DNA of 64,000 nt from Mortierella alpina (GCA_029449245.1 JANATF010000002.1:496001-560000), one strand, 5' to 3'; numbered from the stretch's first letter, positions 29,900 through 40,311 are shown. The notes: generated by a model not told the origin, from the sequence alone. Numbers and translations are program-made.

Positions 29900-32204
29900 G
29901 CAAGTACCGACAGTGCAGACTATGCTCTCACAAATACACTGGCAACACCTCTAACACGAATCTGCAGAAACACATGGAGAATATTCACTCTGGCACCTGG
30001 CAACAACATTTGAATTCGGTGCATGACAAGAAGGGGGAGAGTCATCAGCCTAGGCTCACCTCGATGCTCATTCCAAAGGCCGAGCACACCGCAGCGAAAT
30101 AGGACGGGTTCGCCGATGTATTGTTGAAATGGCTTATCCAGTCAAGAGTGCCGTTTAACGCGACTCAGAACCCTCACTTCCGCAAGATGATCAACTACCT
30201 GGATCCTCGGATGTCGGTCCCTTGTGAGAGCACACTGACTTCACGGTTGGCCGTACTTTTCAATAATCTGAACCGTGAACTGCAGGCGGTCATGGATCCT
30301 TCGATGGCATCATGTTCCATTACTACGGACATTTGGTCGAGCCGCGCCAAAAGACCCTTCATTTCTTTGGCAGTCCATTGGCTTACCCCGTCATTTGAAA
30401 TGAAGGCTGTGGTAGTTGGCCTTGAACCTTTTGAGCATCCTCACACAGCTGAATCCACCCATGACATACTGAGTAAGTGAAAATATAAAGCCAAGCTCGT
30501 CTCCTTTTTTATGTCCTTTCCTTTTATCAACTCCTATTTCTTTCACAATGTATTAATAGTTGATATGTTAACCAAGTGGAGTCTCTGGAGGTCGGTCGCA
30601 GACCATCGCCTGTTCTCGATAACCTCGGACAACGCCAGTGCCATGAAGTGTGTCGGCGATATGTTCAGCAAGCCTATGAATTCGCACACCGCCTTCGCAC
30701 CCGTGGTCTGGTTTGGGTGTATCGCGCACTCCCTCCAGCTGGCTATCAAGTTCGGTATCAGCAAGAGCCCTGCTATCAAGATGTTGTTGGACAAATGCAA
30801 GGCCCTTGCGATGGAGTTCAACAACAAGCACTATCTAAACCAGATTCTGCAGAAGGTTCAGGAGAGGTCCTCGGCAAAGTCCGGACCACTGGGTGTCATT
30901 CTCCCTGTTGAGACCCGGTGGAACTCCAAGTACGATATGCTGGAGCGACTGGTGGTCCTGCGCCATTTCTTCCCGAAGGTAATGCGATACCTGAAGGACG
31001 AGTATGACGACACACCAAAGGCCAGAAAGCTCGAGCCCTTCCTGCTCTCCGAGGAAGATGGGCAATGGCCGGTGCCGTGGTCCAAGTTCTTGCCCCATTC
31101 AAGGAACTTACGATTTGGTTCAGTGGACAGAGTTATGTTACAATGGCGCATGTGCCACCGGCGGTCGCGGTCCTCAAGAAGAACTTCAAGGACGTTCATC
31201 CAGACGAAGTGGCAGCTTCGCAGCCGATGTTGAGTTCGGCTAACTTGAAGATTTTGGAGACCTTCAGGAAAGAGCTGGCCGACGGTATGGATACAAAAAT
31301 CAAGCTGGGCATCGAGGCCAAGGTCGCCTCGTTTTTTCATCCATACCACAAGAAACTGGGGCATATGAGATATGCCAGGCAATTGGAGGTGCACAGTTAT
31401 TGTGCCTTTCACAAAAATTTCCGCCATCGATTAGCTATTGCAGCTTTAGCTCAAAATTTTGCCTCATTTAGCATTTTTTGGCTGATGCTAAAGCAGCTTT
31501 ACATCTGCTATTCGAAGGTTCTGCGAGGCAGCAAACCTCGATTTGAAACTAAAATAGGCACTTTTCCGTTTGGAAAACGGAAGTTTCGCCCTTCTCAGCT
31601 CCTATTCGACCTCACCGTGTTGACTAATAGCAGGGGTTCTGCGAATAGCTCCACTGTGACCTCACCTGGACCACCTTTAACTCAAAATTTTTGACGGAAA
31701 AATTTCTGAAATGGACAATACATCAAGAGGCTGCTAAAGGAGTTGCCAGAAGAGGAGGACGATGTCGACCATGTCGTAAACGAGCAAGATCCCCATGGAT
31801 TCGATTCTTGGATCCATGGTTTCGAAGGTGGGCTACTCCTTCTTGATCCAGAGCTTGCTGATCAATCCATTGATGGCGAGCTTCCTGATGGGGACTACGA
31901 TGGTGAGGAGGAGTTCAAGAAATACTGCAGCGAGCATGTTGTTGTCTCAGCATCGCAGAAGACGCTGTCTATGCTGCGCGATCCGTTGGAGTGGTGGCGT
32001 GCGAATAAGCAGCGATATCCAAGGCTCTCTATCTTGGCACGTCGTTTCCTCGCGATCCCTGGCACCTCAGTCCCCTCAGAGCAGCTCTTCAGCGATGCTG
32101 GTAATGTCGTTTCTGTCAAGAGAGGACGACTTGCAGACCACATGGTCTCTAAGCTGGTGTTGACCAAGAAAGCGATGGACTTCTTGGAGCTAAGCGATCA
32201 ATGA
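29900..32204 (+). pseudogene. hAT-family transposase, decayed
   Basis: A BED zinc finger opens it: CRLCSHKYTG...NLQKHMENIH, ligands C-x2-C...H-x4-H. After an in-frame TAG near 30103 comes the core: DPSMASCSITTDIWSSRAKR (first catalytic Asp region), a probable intron from GTAAGT at about 30475, LFSITSDNASAMKCVGDM and VWFGCIAHSLQLAIKFG (second Asp and the C..H motif), and ILPVETRWNSKYDMLERLV. The C-terminal dimerisation domain is complete: PLEWWRANKQRYPRLSILAR, IPGTSVPSEQLFSDAGNVVS. Damage includes the TAG, a frameshift near 31075, a further frame change near 31370 and a 318-bp MITE insertion at 31401. An LTR sits immediately upstream. The transposase is not functional. Confidence 0.85.
31401..31718. 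mobile_element. MITE with TA target duplication
   Basis: Ends TTGTGCCTTTCA and, in reverse, TTGTCCATTTCA, extending to about 24 bp of imperfect inverted repeat that includes TTTCCG. TA flanks both sides (31399-31400 and 31719-31720). Removing the insert joins GGAGGTGCACAG to TACATCAAGAGG, giving a continuous hAT frame ...GGAQYIKRLLKELPEEED. The TA target suggests mobilisation by a Tc1/mariner-type transposase. Confidence 0.7.
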
Positions 32205-32835
32205 GGGGAGTTTTTGTTGCTTTTGGTCATAAATCTTATAAATGCTTTTGTAAAAGATGAGACAGGAGCGCAAAGAGTGCGAGCATATTATCATATTGAA
32301 GTAGACTGATGAGCAGGACTCTACATACAACCATGCAAACCAGAAGTGAGAGGGAGTAAATGAGAGGGATGAGAAAAGGAGAGGAAAAGAGTGGAAAGGA
32401 AAGAAAAGGAGACTCAGGAGAGGCAAGAAGGGTGGGAGAGAGGGAGAGAGAGAGAGCAAGAGAGAATGAGAGATGTAGAAAGAGGGAGATGTAGAGAGAA
32501 TTAGAAAGCTACGACGATCGCTGTTGAATGTTCATGGCCATTTACATCGCGCGCTGTAATACGAGAGAAACATTGCCCTATCATCGGGAGACAATGAAAC
32601 AGCACGCTGTTAGCATCAATGCAGGGACCGAGAAACAAGCGCACCATAGCACATGGCAAGAGCACATGGTGGGGGTGCATCTGCTTCTCTTGCCTTTCCT
32701 TTTTTCCTGCCATTTTCATCATCTACACCTGGCCTAAGTTGCATACCAAAAATAACAGCGTGCTAAGATTCAACAGGCTGATATGCACACGAAAAAGAAA
32801 AAAAAACCAGTGAAAAGGGTACGCGTTTGATTGTA
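32205..32835. other. purine-rich spacer
   Basis: 32340-32500 is an AGAGAG/GAAAGG-rich low-complexity stretch. No gene is recognised. Confidence 0.5.
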
Positions 32836-33252
32836 GGGATAACCTATTCGGCAACCTGGGTTGTCAATATTGCATGGCAACCCCCTACAAAACCCATACA
32901 AAGTCATTTTTCTTTTTCTTCTCGCCAACGGCGATCCTCTTAACACAATTCCTCTTTTTTCACGTTGGCCACGACGCCCGACGTCCCTAGCCCCATCACC
33001 GCACGTTTGTTTCCAAATATCTACTCCTACCATCCCTCCACGCTCAAAAAAGTGATTTTTTCATATGAGTAGCGGCCTGAAGACAACTTAAGGATCGTCA
33101 ACAGAGAGACAGCGCGAAGAGACGTGTTCTGATATATTTTGGAGTCTCCATCGTTACTTTTGAAGCAACAGGGTAAAAAAGTAGTTTACATGGGTTTTGT
33201 GCGTGGGTTGTCAAAATTGCATGACAACCCGGGTTGCCAAATAGGTTCTCCC
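32836..33252. mobile_element. 417-bp MITE with 75-bp inverted repeats and 9-bp target duplication
   Basis: Left end GGGATAACCTATTCGGCAAC, right end (reversed) GGGAGAACCTATTTGGCAAC; similarity continues for about 75 bp on each side. TTGATTGTA flanks the element on both sides (32827-32835 and 33253-33261). A 9-bp duplication with long inverted repeats fits a Mutator-type non-autonomous element. If the true duplication is 8 bp, hAT is the alternative. Confidence 0.85.
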
Positions 33253-33313
33253 TTGATTGTAAATTTGGAAAACAACAACGTGGGCGAAGGTATCAGTTAG
33301 AACAAAAGAACTG

Positions 33314-33386
33314 TTGCGGTGTACTGGTGTTGAACTGAGGTCCACCGTCAGGAAGACAATACGGGATACCACTGAGCTAATGGCAG
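33314..33386 (-). other. tRNA-like sequence with A and B boxes, not a functional tRNA
   Basis: On the minus strand TAGCTCAGTGG (A box) is followed about 43 bp later by AGTTCAACACC (B box), the internal RNA polymerase III promoter arrangement. The acceptor, D and T stems do not pair, so it is not a usable tRNA. It could be a tRNA-derived SINE head or a tRNA pseudogene. Confidence 0.3.
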
Positions 33387-33476
33387 CTCCGGTCCTCATT
33401 TTCGGAGATCTTTGACTGCCCACATATGAGCACAATCTTCCCGGCTAAGCCGACTAGATAAATCACGGTCGACTGG

Positions 33477-34815
33477 CTAGCCAATTTTCTGTAGTCGGCT
33501 AAAAACCGACTCGACTGGTAACGCTAGACTCTGGTGAATATTGCACAACGTGTTGTCGCATATGATGTTCAGGGTCTTGCCCTTGCACTCCGGGAGGTCC
33601 GTTGCCATGAGGACCGTAAGCAATTCCTTGACATTGATGTGTTGACGATGCTGATGCTTCGACCATAATCCTGACCACCACTGGTTCCCGATCACGATGC
33701 CCCATCCCGAGTCCGATGCGTCCGTGTAGACGTCCATCGCTGTCTGAGGCGGGATCTAGCACTGTCCATTCCATGTCTGAAGCCCCGTCTTCCACCAGAG
33801 AAGGTCTTCCTTCGCCTTCGCTGTGAGATCCACCATGTCGGTCCACTGCTTTCCCGTTGCCAGAGAGGCGTTCTTCAACTGGAGCAGATGCTGTGATCGC
33901 AGGCGCGCTGGAAAGATCGCTGCGGTCATCGCATTCGTCTTGCCGATGAAGGATGAGAGCTGTCTCACCGTCGCTGCTCCCTTGTTGACCATCTTGGACG
34001 CCTCCCTGCGCACGTCCCTGATCTTATCGCCAGGCACTGACAAGGTCATGTTGGTCGAGTCGATGATGAATCCAAGGTGTTGAATCCTCTGAGTCGGCAC
34101 GAGCTGCGACTTCGAGAGCTTGACCAGAAAGCCCAGCTCCTTCAGTTTGTCCTGAACCAGAGCAGTGTCCTTTAGTGCCTGCTCCTTCGATGACGCAGCA
34201 ATCAGGAGATCGTCGAGGTATGCGAATATCCTGATCCCTCTGGCCCGTGCCCACTTCAACACAGGGCGCAGAACTTTCGTGAACACAAGTGGCGCCAACG
34301 ACAGGCCAAATGGCAACACCTTGAACTGGTAGTTCTTGCCTCTCCATCGAAACTGAAGGTATTTCCTGAAGTTCTTGTTGATCGAGACGTGGTGAAACGC
34401 GTCCTGCAGGTCGAGCGAAGTCATGTAGTCGTTCCTGCGGATCGCCGTCGTGATCGCCCCTAACGTCTCCATCTTGAAGTGTCGTTGGGCGATATACGCG
34501 TTCAGTGGTCGAAGATTGAGTACTGGACGCAGGTCGCCAGTCTTCTTTGGGATACAGAAGAGACAGCTTGAAAAACCTGGCGATGTCGCTAACTCGATAG
34601 ATCCCTTGGTTAGCAAAGCGGACACCTCCTTGTCCAGCGCATCCATGTCGTCCTTCGCCTGCACTGGGTCGTGTTTCGGGAAGGGTGCTGTCGGGGGGTC
34701 CTTGATGAAGGGTATCCTGTATCCATCTTTGATGATATCCCTGACCTCCGGATCTAGTGAAAGCCCTTGCCAGGCGGACGCATGTCGATGGATGCGTCCT
34801 CCTACTGTCGGTCCG
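33477..34815 (-). pseudogene. DIRS-type pol: reverse transcriptase and RNase H, truncated
   Basis: The frame overlaps the end of gag by a few codons (GPTVGGRIHRHASAWQGLSL) and continues IPFIKDPPTAPFPKHDPVQA into a full reverse transcriptase: LATSPGFSSCLFCIPKKTGD, LRPVLNLRPLNAYIAQRHFK, MTSLDLQDAFHHVSINKNFR, VLPFGLSLAPLVFTKVLRPV and catalytic FAYLDDLLIAAS. An in-frame TAG at 33756-33758 interrupts the link to RNase H (DVYTDASDSGWGIVIG, VKELLTVLMATDLP, NIICDNT). The sequence then breaks at about 33545 and enters unrelated DNA. The recombinase half is missing. It is better preserved than the copy at 20560. Confidence 0.88.
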
Positions 34816-35746
34816 AGTACCTGCGGGTGTTGCTGCGTCCTCGGTGGCGACTGTCCCTCCTGTCGTCTTTTCCTTTTTCCCTGTAAAAAGAAGACCTGTG
34901 ACGGCCGCGGTCGCTGTCGTCGTCGCTCTGGTCGCCTGAGTTCTTTCGGCGACTGTAACCGTGCTTGTCGGAGTTACTTTTCTTGTCGGAGTATTTGTGG
35001 GACCGTTGTTGTTGGTCCTGCTTGCCCGACTTGCCCCGACGGTTGAAGTTGCTGCTGCTGGTCGACTTCGGGGGTGCGAAAGCTGCTGAGAGAGCTTTGG
35101 CGGCGGTCTTGAGCTGCTCGTTGAAAGACTGAGGGCCGATGAGCAAATGAGGCGAGTCTGATACTGGGAGTCCTTTTTCCTTGCGCAGGTTGTCCATGCG
35201 GATCGAAGTAACCTTGCTCGCCAGAAGCTCCAGCTGCTCGCGCATATGGTTGGCAAAGTTGATAAAAAGCTCCTCACTCTCTTCTGGTACATCGTTAGCA
35301 GAAAGGACTTGGTGAATAAGTTGGTCGATGGGGCGAGTGAGATGTGCAATGTCGCCCTGAAGCTTCGCCAGCTGTCCGTCATGGGCCTTGAACGTGGAAG
35401 AACGCTGCACGACTGCTGGGAGGACAGGGGGGTCGTACAAAACGCGCGTGTTTTTGGGGTAGCGGCGAAGTTGGTTGTTCCAGTCCTCAGCAGAGACTGG
35501 TCTGCGAAAGAAGGTGCGTGGATCATCTGGCCAGATCCCAGGACAATGCTCGCGTTCCTTGGAAGAGGGTGTGTACAGTTCGGTGACAGCTGGGGGAGCG
35601 ACTTGCTCATCCCGCTGAGGAGGGTCCTGGTCAAGGGGCGTTGAAGCCAGGGCCTCGCGAAGCATGGATCGCATAGCAGACTTAAAGTCGTCGCTTTGAA
35701 GAAGGGAAGCGATGGGATCATGAGGGGTGGAAGATGAAGAGGACAT
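34802..35746 (-). CDS. DIRS-type retrotransposon gag
   Basis: 314 residues from ATG 35746 (MSSSSSTPHDPIASLLQSDD), uninterrupted. A central block DIAHLTRPIDQLIHQVLSAN is shared with the gag at 16257. The C-terminal third is Lys/Arg/Ser/Asp-rich (KQDQQQRSHKYSDKKSNSDK) and likely binds RNA. It ends inside the start of pol in another frame, which is the usual arrangement for translation of pol by frameshifting or reinitiation. Because pol is truncated the element is not autonomous. Confidence 0.8.
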   Translation of the reverse strand: MSSSSSTPHDPIASLLQSDDFKSAMRSMLREALASTPLDQDPPQRDEQVAPPAVTELYTPSSKEREHCPGIWPDDPRTFFRRPVSAEDWNNQLRRYPKNTRVLYDPPVLPAVVQRSSTFKAHDGQLAKLQGDIAHLTRPIDQLIHQVLSANDVPEESEELFINFANHMREQLELLASKVTSIRMDNLRKEKGLPVSDSPHLLIGPQSFNEQLKTAAKALSAAFAPPKSTSSSNFNRRGKSGKQDQQQRSHKYSDKKSNSDKHGYSRRKNSGDQSDDDSDRGRHRSSFYREKGKDDRRDSRHRGRSNTRRYSDRQ

Positions 35747-36014
35747 AGGTGTGATACTACTCTAGGTGCGGATGAGTGTTCCGAGCGAACGAAAAGAAGA
35801 TGCAGTTCCAGTAGGGCTCCCACCGAGTACAAATAGTTCAGTCTAGCTTCACTTTATTTCATTTCTGGAGGTTTCGAGCAATCATCATTAAAAGAAGATT
35901 ACACATATGGAGTCCTCGCCGTAGTCGGATAATATGCTTAAGCTTTCATATTATTCGGCTACGCTGATACATAATCCTAAATACTGACCTCCAGTCCCAT
36001 GAATCAATAGTGCC

Positions 36015-36048
<34 letters not shown>

Positions 36049-36225
36049 AGAACGAAGCTACATAAGTAAAGGCGGCAAGCTACACATGCCTGGCTTCAAC
36101 CATGGGCACATCGCGACGACCGCATCTGAAGTTGTGATAGATTTATCAGTAGCCACTGGCGGGCGCGCGTATTTGAGGTTAGGATGCATCCAAGATGTGT
36201 CCTTTCTCGTATCTATCTTATTAAC
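35747..36225. other. spacer with hairpin and poly-G tract
   Basis: Contains an imperfect inverted repeat at 35921-35962 (GTAGTCGGATAATATG, 10-bp loop, CATATTATTCGGCTAC) and a run of 31 G at 36017-36047. The inverted repeat may mark the edge of the DIRS element. No gene seen. Confidence 0.6.
36017..36047 (+). repeat. 31-bp poly-G tract
   Basis: An uninterrupted G run, about 415 bp upstream of the FEN1-Fanzor start codon. The real length may be uncertain because such runs are hard to sequence. Confidence 0.9.
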
Positions 36226-36244
36226 ACGCACACACACACACACC

Positions 36245-36303
<59 letters not shown>

Positions 36304-36338
36304 TCACTCTAACTCTCTCTCTCTCTCTCTCTCTCACT

Positions 36339-36397
<59 letters not shown>

Positions 36398-36438
36398 TAT
36401 CTCTATCTCTATCTCTATCTCTATCTCTATCTCTATCT
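36226..36438 (+). repeat. compound microsatellite (CA)n-(CT)n-(CTCTCA)n-(CTCTAT)n
   Basis: About 210 bp, changing unit from CA to CT, then CTCTCA and CTCTAT. It ends 25 bp before ATG 36463, and the sequence CATTACACAGTATGG follows. It forms an extreme polypyrimidine leader and could also act as the tract before a 3' splice site (ACAG) of a leader intron. Confidence 0.95.
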
Positions 36439-36462
36439 ACCAAATCGCTACCATTACACAGT

Positions 36463-39400
36463 ATGGGGGTCGACGGAGTGTTTCGCTATTTGGAGAGCAA
36501 AGGGATTTCAGGAGAGAGCGTGGAGGTACAAGATATCGAATCTACCATCCACATCGACATCCTATCGCTCTTGAGAGCCTACATCAGCTCCACAAGACGG
36601 TCCATTTTGCTTGGTATTCGGCGTAAGGACGCTCGCAGTCGCAACAGCCCCGAACGGTCCGAGGACGATATTCAGAAGGAGTGCTCGCTTCAGCTATCCA
36701 GATGTGTCAGCGCCAAGCTGAAGCAGCTGGGCTTTCGTCCCGGTCATGCGGTACTGCATTTTGACGGCGGCCCAAGCATCCAAAAGACGAAGGCCAGGGA
36801 CAAGCGTGCGGAACACACTGAGCAACAGACAAAGACGGTTCAACTGCAGGTCCTTCGGACTATGCTAACCATCCACCTGCCGCCTCGACCTCGCCATGTG
36901 ACTTTACCGAGCAATGCACTCGCAATCGCGCCACCACCTTCCCGAGACCCACCGAGCGATCCTGAGGATCTAGCCCCAATCCTGAATCGAGCTCGAAAGG
37001 AAAAGGTGATGCGGAACGCTGAGCGTTCCATGAGATCGTATCGAACGGCAGCTGTCATGGGGAAAGGATTCTTGGGAAGTCTCATGGAGGATCTCTCGAC
37101 CGAATGGGAAGTCCACCAATGTCCTGGAGAGGCTGACGTCTGCATACCCAGCACAGGCTGCGACGCTGTAGCTACAAGCGATTCCGATTTCTTGTTCCAT
37201 GGCGTTGACACGGTCCTCCGGCAAGACCCAAAAAATCGCACCAAATTCCTCTGCTACAACATGGACGACATCCTGTTCCAGTTGCACATGACATGGCCAA
37301 TGTGGAGAGTGGCTGCAGTAGTATCAAATAATGATTACTCGGAGCACGTCCGTGGTCAGGGGTTTTCAACCAATGTCGACGTCGTGCAGAATATCCGCGG
37401 CGCAGGCAAAAAATCGGAGGAAGCAATTCTTGCGAACTACTGTAGCACGGTGTCTAGAGCTCGTGGCATACAAAATCTCACCCCTCAGCGATATCAGCAC
37501 GCTGTCAGTATTTTCATTCGACTCGAGGAGGACATTCAAGAGACATCCGCCACCACAAGCAGACTGGATCAGGAACTTGCTGATATGATACTGGACGTCG
37601 AGACCTTCAAGCGGTTATATCGGATGCAGTCTGCCTCAAGTCAACAGGTAATATTATTAATTTTAATGACTCAAAGCGAGGCTCCCGGGTAATGGGTCTG
37701 CGATTGGTTTTTCAATCACTTACACAATCATCTGTCACCGTTATAGGCACCAAACCCTGCTGGAGAGGTCACAAAAGCGACCAGACGGCCCCATGAGAAC
37801 TACATGAGCTCCAACAAGCTAAAGATCACAATGTACAGTATGCCAGAGGCGGGAGCTGTGCAGGACCAGGGAACAAGTGCGTCAGCGGTCCCAAAGAAGA
37901 AGAAGACCAAGAAGAAGTGTACCAAACGAAAACGAAAGACTCTCTACAACCCGTCCTCGAGGAGAGCTAGGCAAGATACATCGGACTCGACGACCGGCAG
38001 GATTAGGATGTTACGACCGTCAACCATAGTTGATCAAGTCCTGTCCAATGCGTATTCCACCGTCTCTCTTGACTGCGGCACATTGGGCGCTCAGGTCAGG
38101 GCTGGTCTCCGCCACAATGGGGTCGGCGACGAGGCGGAACGTGATGAACTTGCCAAAACGGTCGTGTCTTTGATCCGGGAGCTGGTCTACGTTGGCAATG
38201 AGGCTATGAGATGCGCGCAACAAGCCCTTGCCTGTTATTTTGCGGAGGTGATCGCCGCCCATCCCACCCTAACACCTGCGGATGTAAAGGCGAGGCGGGA
38301 AAAGTTCAGTGAGTTCTCGGGGTTCCGGAACAACACCTTCTTTACAAACCTTCTTCAGGACGTCTTTTGTTGGCATGATCAGCGACATGTACGACCAGGT
38401 AGACCTCGAAATGACACCTCTGCCAACAGCTGCGTCAAGAGGATTCTCGAGGCATACGGACGCGCCTTGGATCGCGCTAGCAAGACTGTTCCCTATCTCA
38501 AACGCCGTCTCAGCCAAGGGCTGACTCGTTTTCTCCAGCAGTGCGGCGTTCGCTTGGCCGACCAGTTCCAATGTCATTTCCTGAAACACACTGCGGAACT
38601 TGTGCAACGGCTCAAAGTTGAAACCCCGCAATGGGTATCGGGAGAAGGCCGGGCGATCATTCGCACCATCGACATTAAGAAAGGCACGTCAAGCGTACAT
38701 GACCAGCTCTCCTTATTTTGGATTTTGAATTCACATCTGCCTGCTTCCAAACAGATGACGTTTTTGCCAGAGTCTGGACTCACCGACTCTTTTGTGCACA
38801 TAACCGAGAGGCACTTGATCGAGGCTCTCTATGCCAATCCGAGCATGCCACTGGACTTTGGAGAAAAAATGGAGGACGCCATGAACCACCTCACGGACCA
38901 CCCTGGAGACCTCACGTACCGATTATTTTTCAGTCCACGACTCCAGTATCTCAGCAGCACTGTCCTCATGAGTCCTGACGAAGACTGTGCAGCTACAGCC
39001 GGTAAAGCGCTCTTAAGTCTGGGAGACGCGGACCAGAGGCGTCACCAAGCCTTGGCGCTCGAACTTGAAAACCCTACCCGGCATGTCGAATCAAGAGCGC
39101 TATTCAAGGCTTTTTTGAGCGAACATCTTCAAACCGCAAGTGAAAACAAAGAGTCGCTGGATCAAGGAGAGAACACCAGCAAATACGCCTTAACGGGCAC
39201 AATTTGTACAAATGGGCATGAGCTGCAGGTGGTAGCATACGGTCTCACCAAGGAAAAGCCCCCTTCGACTCCGCCTCCGAACACTACTCGAGCCAAGCTA
39301 CCGGACGCACGCGCAATCTTCACCTCCCAGGAGATCATCGAGGATCTGTTGCCGGACCCAGATTATGTGATTGTTGGGATCGACCCTGGAATATGCAGCA

Positions 39401-40311
39401 CCGCGACGGCCACTGTCATAGACACCCGGACCCCTGGAATGCTCAAGAACGTGTCTGTGAGTCAAGGGTCTCAGAGGCACTGCACAAAGACGTATTTGAG
39501 TGGGTTGCAGAGAGCAAAGCGCGCGAAGACAATTGCAGTTCAGCTTCAGGAGGACGAGAACCCAAAAGCGCGAAACATCGAGGAGCTCGAGAGCACCATT
39601 ACCGCCGTCAGCTGCTCGGTTCCGATCAACGAATCCCAAGGCCCTTCGTGGATACTGCTAAGTCAGTCCCTGCTGGACCATGTCCAGTCGCTGCTGCTTG
39701 TTCAAGAGCATTTGCGCAATTTTTATACATCGCGCATGTTCAAGATTAAAGGCTATCACCGCAAGACAGCCATAAAGGCGACGTTGAACAGGGCCGTAGA
39801 CCAGATAATCGGTGCGTCGGGGCTTACAGAGAAATGGGATCCGGACAAGGGGCCACGACCAATTTTCGTGGTTGGCGACGGTAATTTCGGCTCCAGCAAG
39901 GGACCTATACTCCACCAACAGTTTGTTACTCACTTGAAGAAAAAGGTGTGTATTATGATCGTCAGGCAAGTACATACTTGTGCTGTAGTTTCTCATGCTC
40001 AACCCTGTTTTGTGCTATAGGCCCAGGCACTGAATATGATCGTCGTTTGCGTTGACGAGTTCCGAACATCCAAAATATGCTGCCATTGTGAGTCTGTCTG
40101 TGATGAGCAAGGCCGTAGCCTCAAGTGCCCTGGCTGTGGATTTCAGAGAGACAGAGACCACAACGCCGCCACGAACATGGCCCGGGCTGTTCTCATGCTC
40201 CTCAGAGAGGGACGCTGGCCTGACGTCCTCTGCAGAGATTATGACCTGGAGTCCGGCTTCATCTCACAACCACAAACACATTCCCAAGCGCCACGTGGAG
40301 TGGCTGCATAG
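36463..40311 (+). CDS. FEN1/XPG-like nuclease fused to Fanzor (TnpB-like) nuclease
   Basis: Three exons (36463-37647, 37747-39945, 40021-40311) with introns GTAATA..ATAG and GTGTGT..ATAG; frames match, giving 1224 residues. Residues 1-395 are a FEN1/XPG-type PIN nuclease. MG at the N-terminus is followed by acidic residues D32 (HIDIL), D101 (HFDGGP), E223/D225 (CPGEADV), D240/D242 (TSDSDF) and D291 (NNDYSEHVRGQG, helix-hairpin region). Residues about 396-1224 are a Fanzor. RuvC-I Asp is D941 (VGIDPG). The Fanzor-type displaced Glu is E1141 (VDEFRTSK). A zinc ribbon (CCHC...CPGC, 1148-1167) follows, then RuvC-III Asp D1174 (DRDHNAATNM). Fanzors are RNA-guided DNA nucleases of eukaryotic transposons; FEN1-type enzymes cut flaps and branched DNA. 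The fusion suggests cutting plus end-processing in one protein. No terminal repeats were found. Alternatively these are two genes sharing a locus. Confidence 0.88.

Noticed and set aside
33314-33386. Functional tRNA gene
   Set aside because: Internal promoter boxes are present but acceptor, D and T stems do not pair.
33450-33501. AGCCGACTA...TAGTCGGCT inverted repeat as another piggyBac end
   Set aside because: It shares only short CAGTCGA-like words with the element at 7849 and has no TTAA at its edge.
36086-36574. Long open frame through the (CT)n microsatellite
   Set aside because: It encodes only Ser/Leu/Thr repeats from the microsatellite and overlaps the well-supported FEN1-Fanzor exon in another frame.
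37804-40020. Fanzor as an independent gene starting at ATG 37804
   Set aside because: The 19 codons before this ATG are open and join in frame to the FEN1 exon through a GT..AG intron, so the fusion is the simpler reading. Kept as the alternative, not as the main call.
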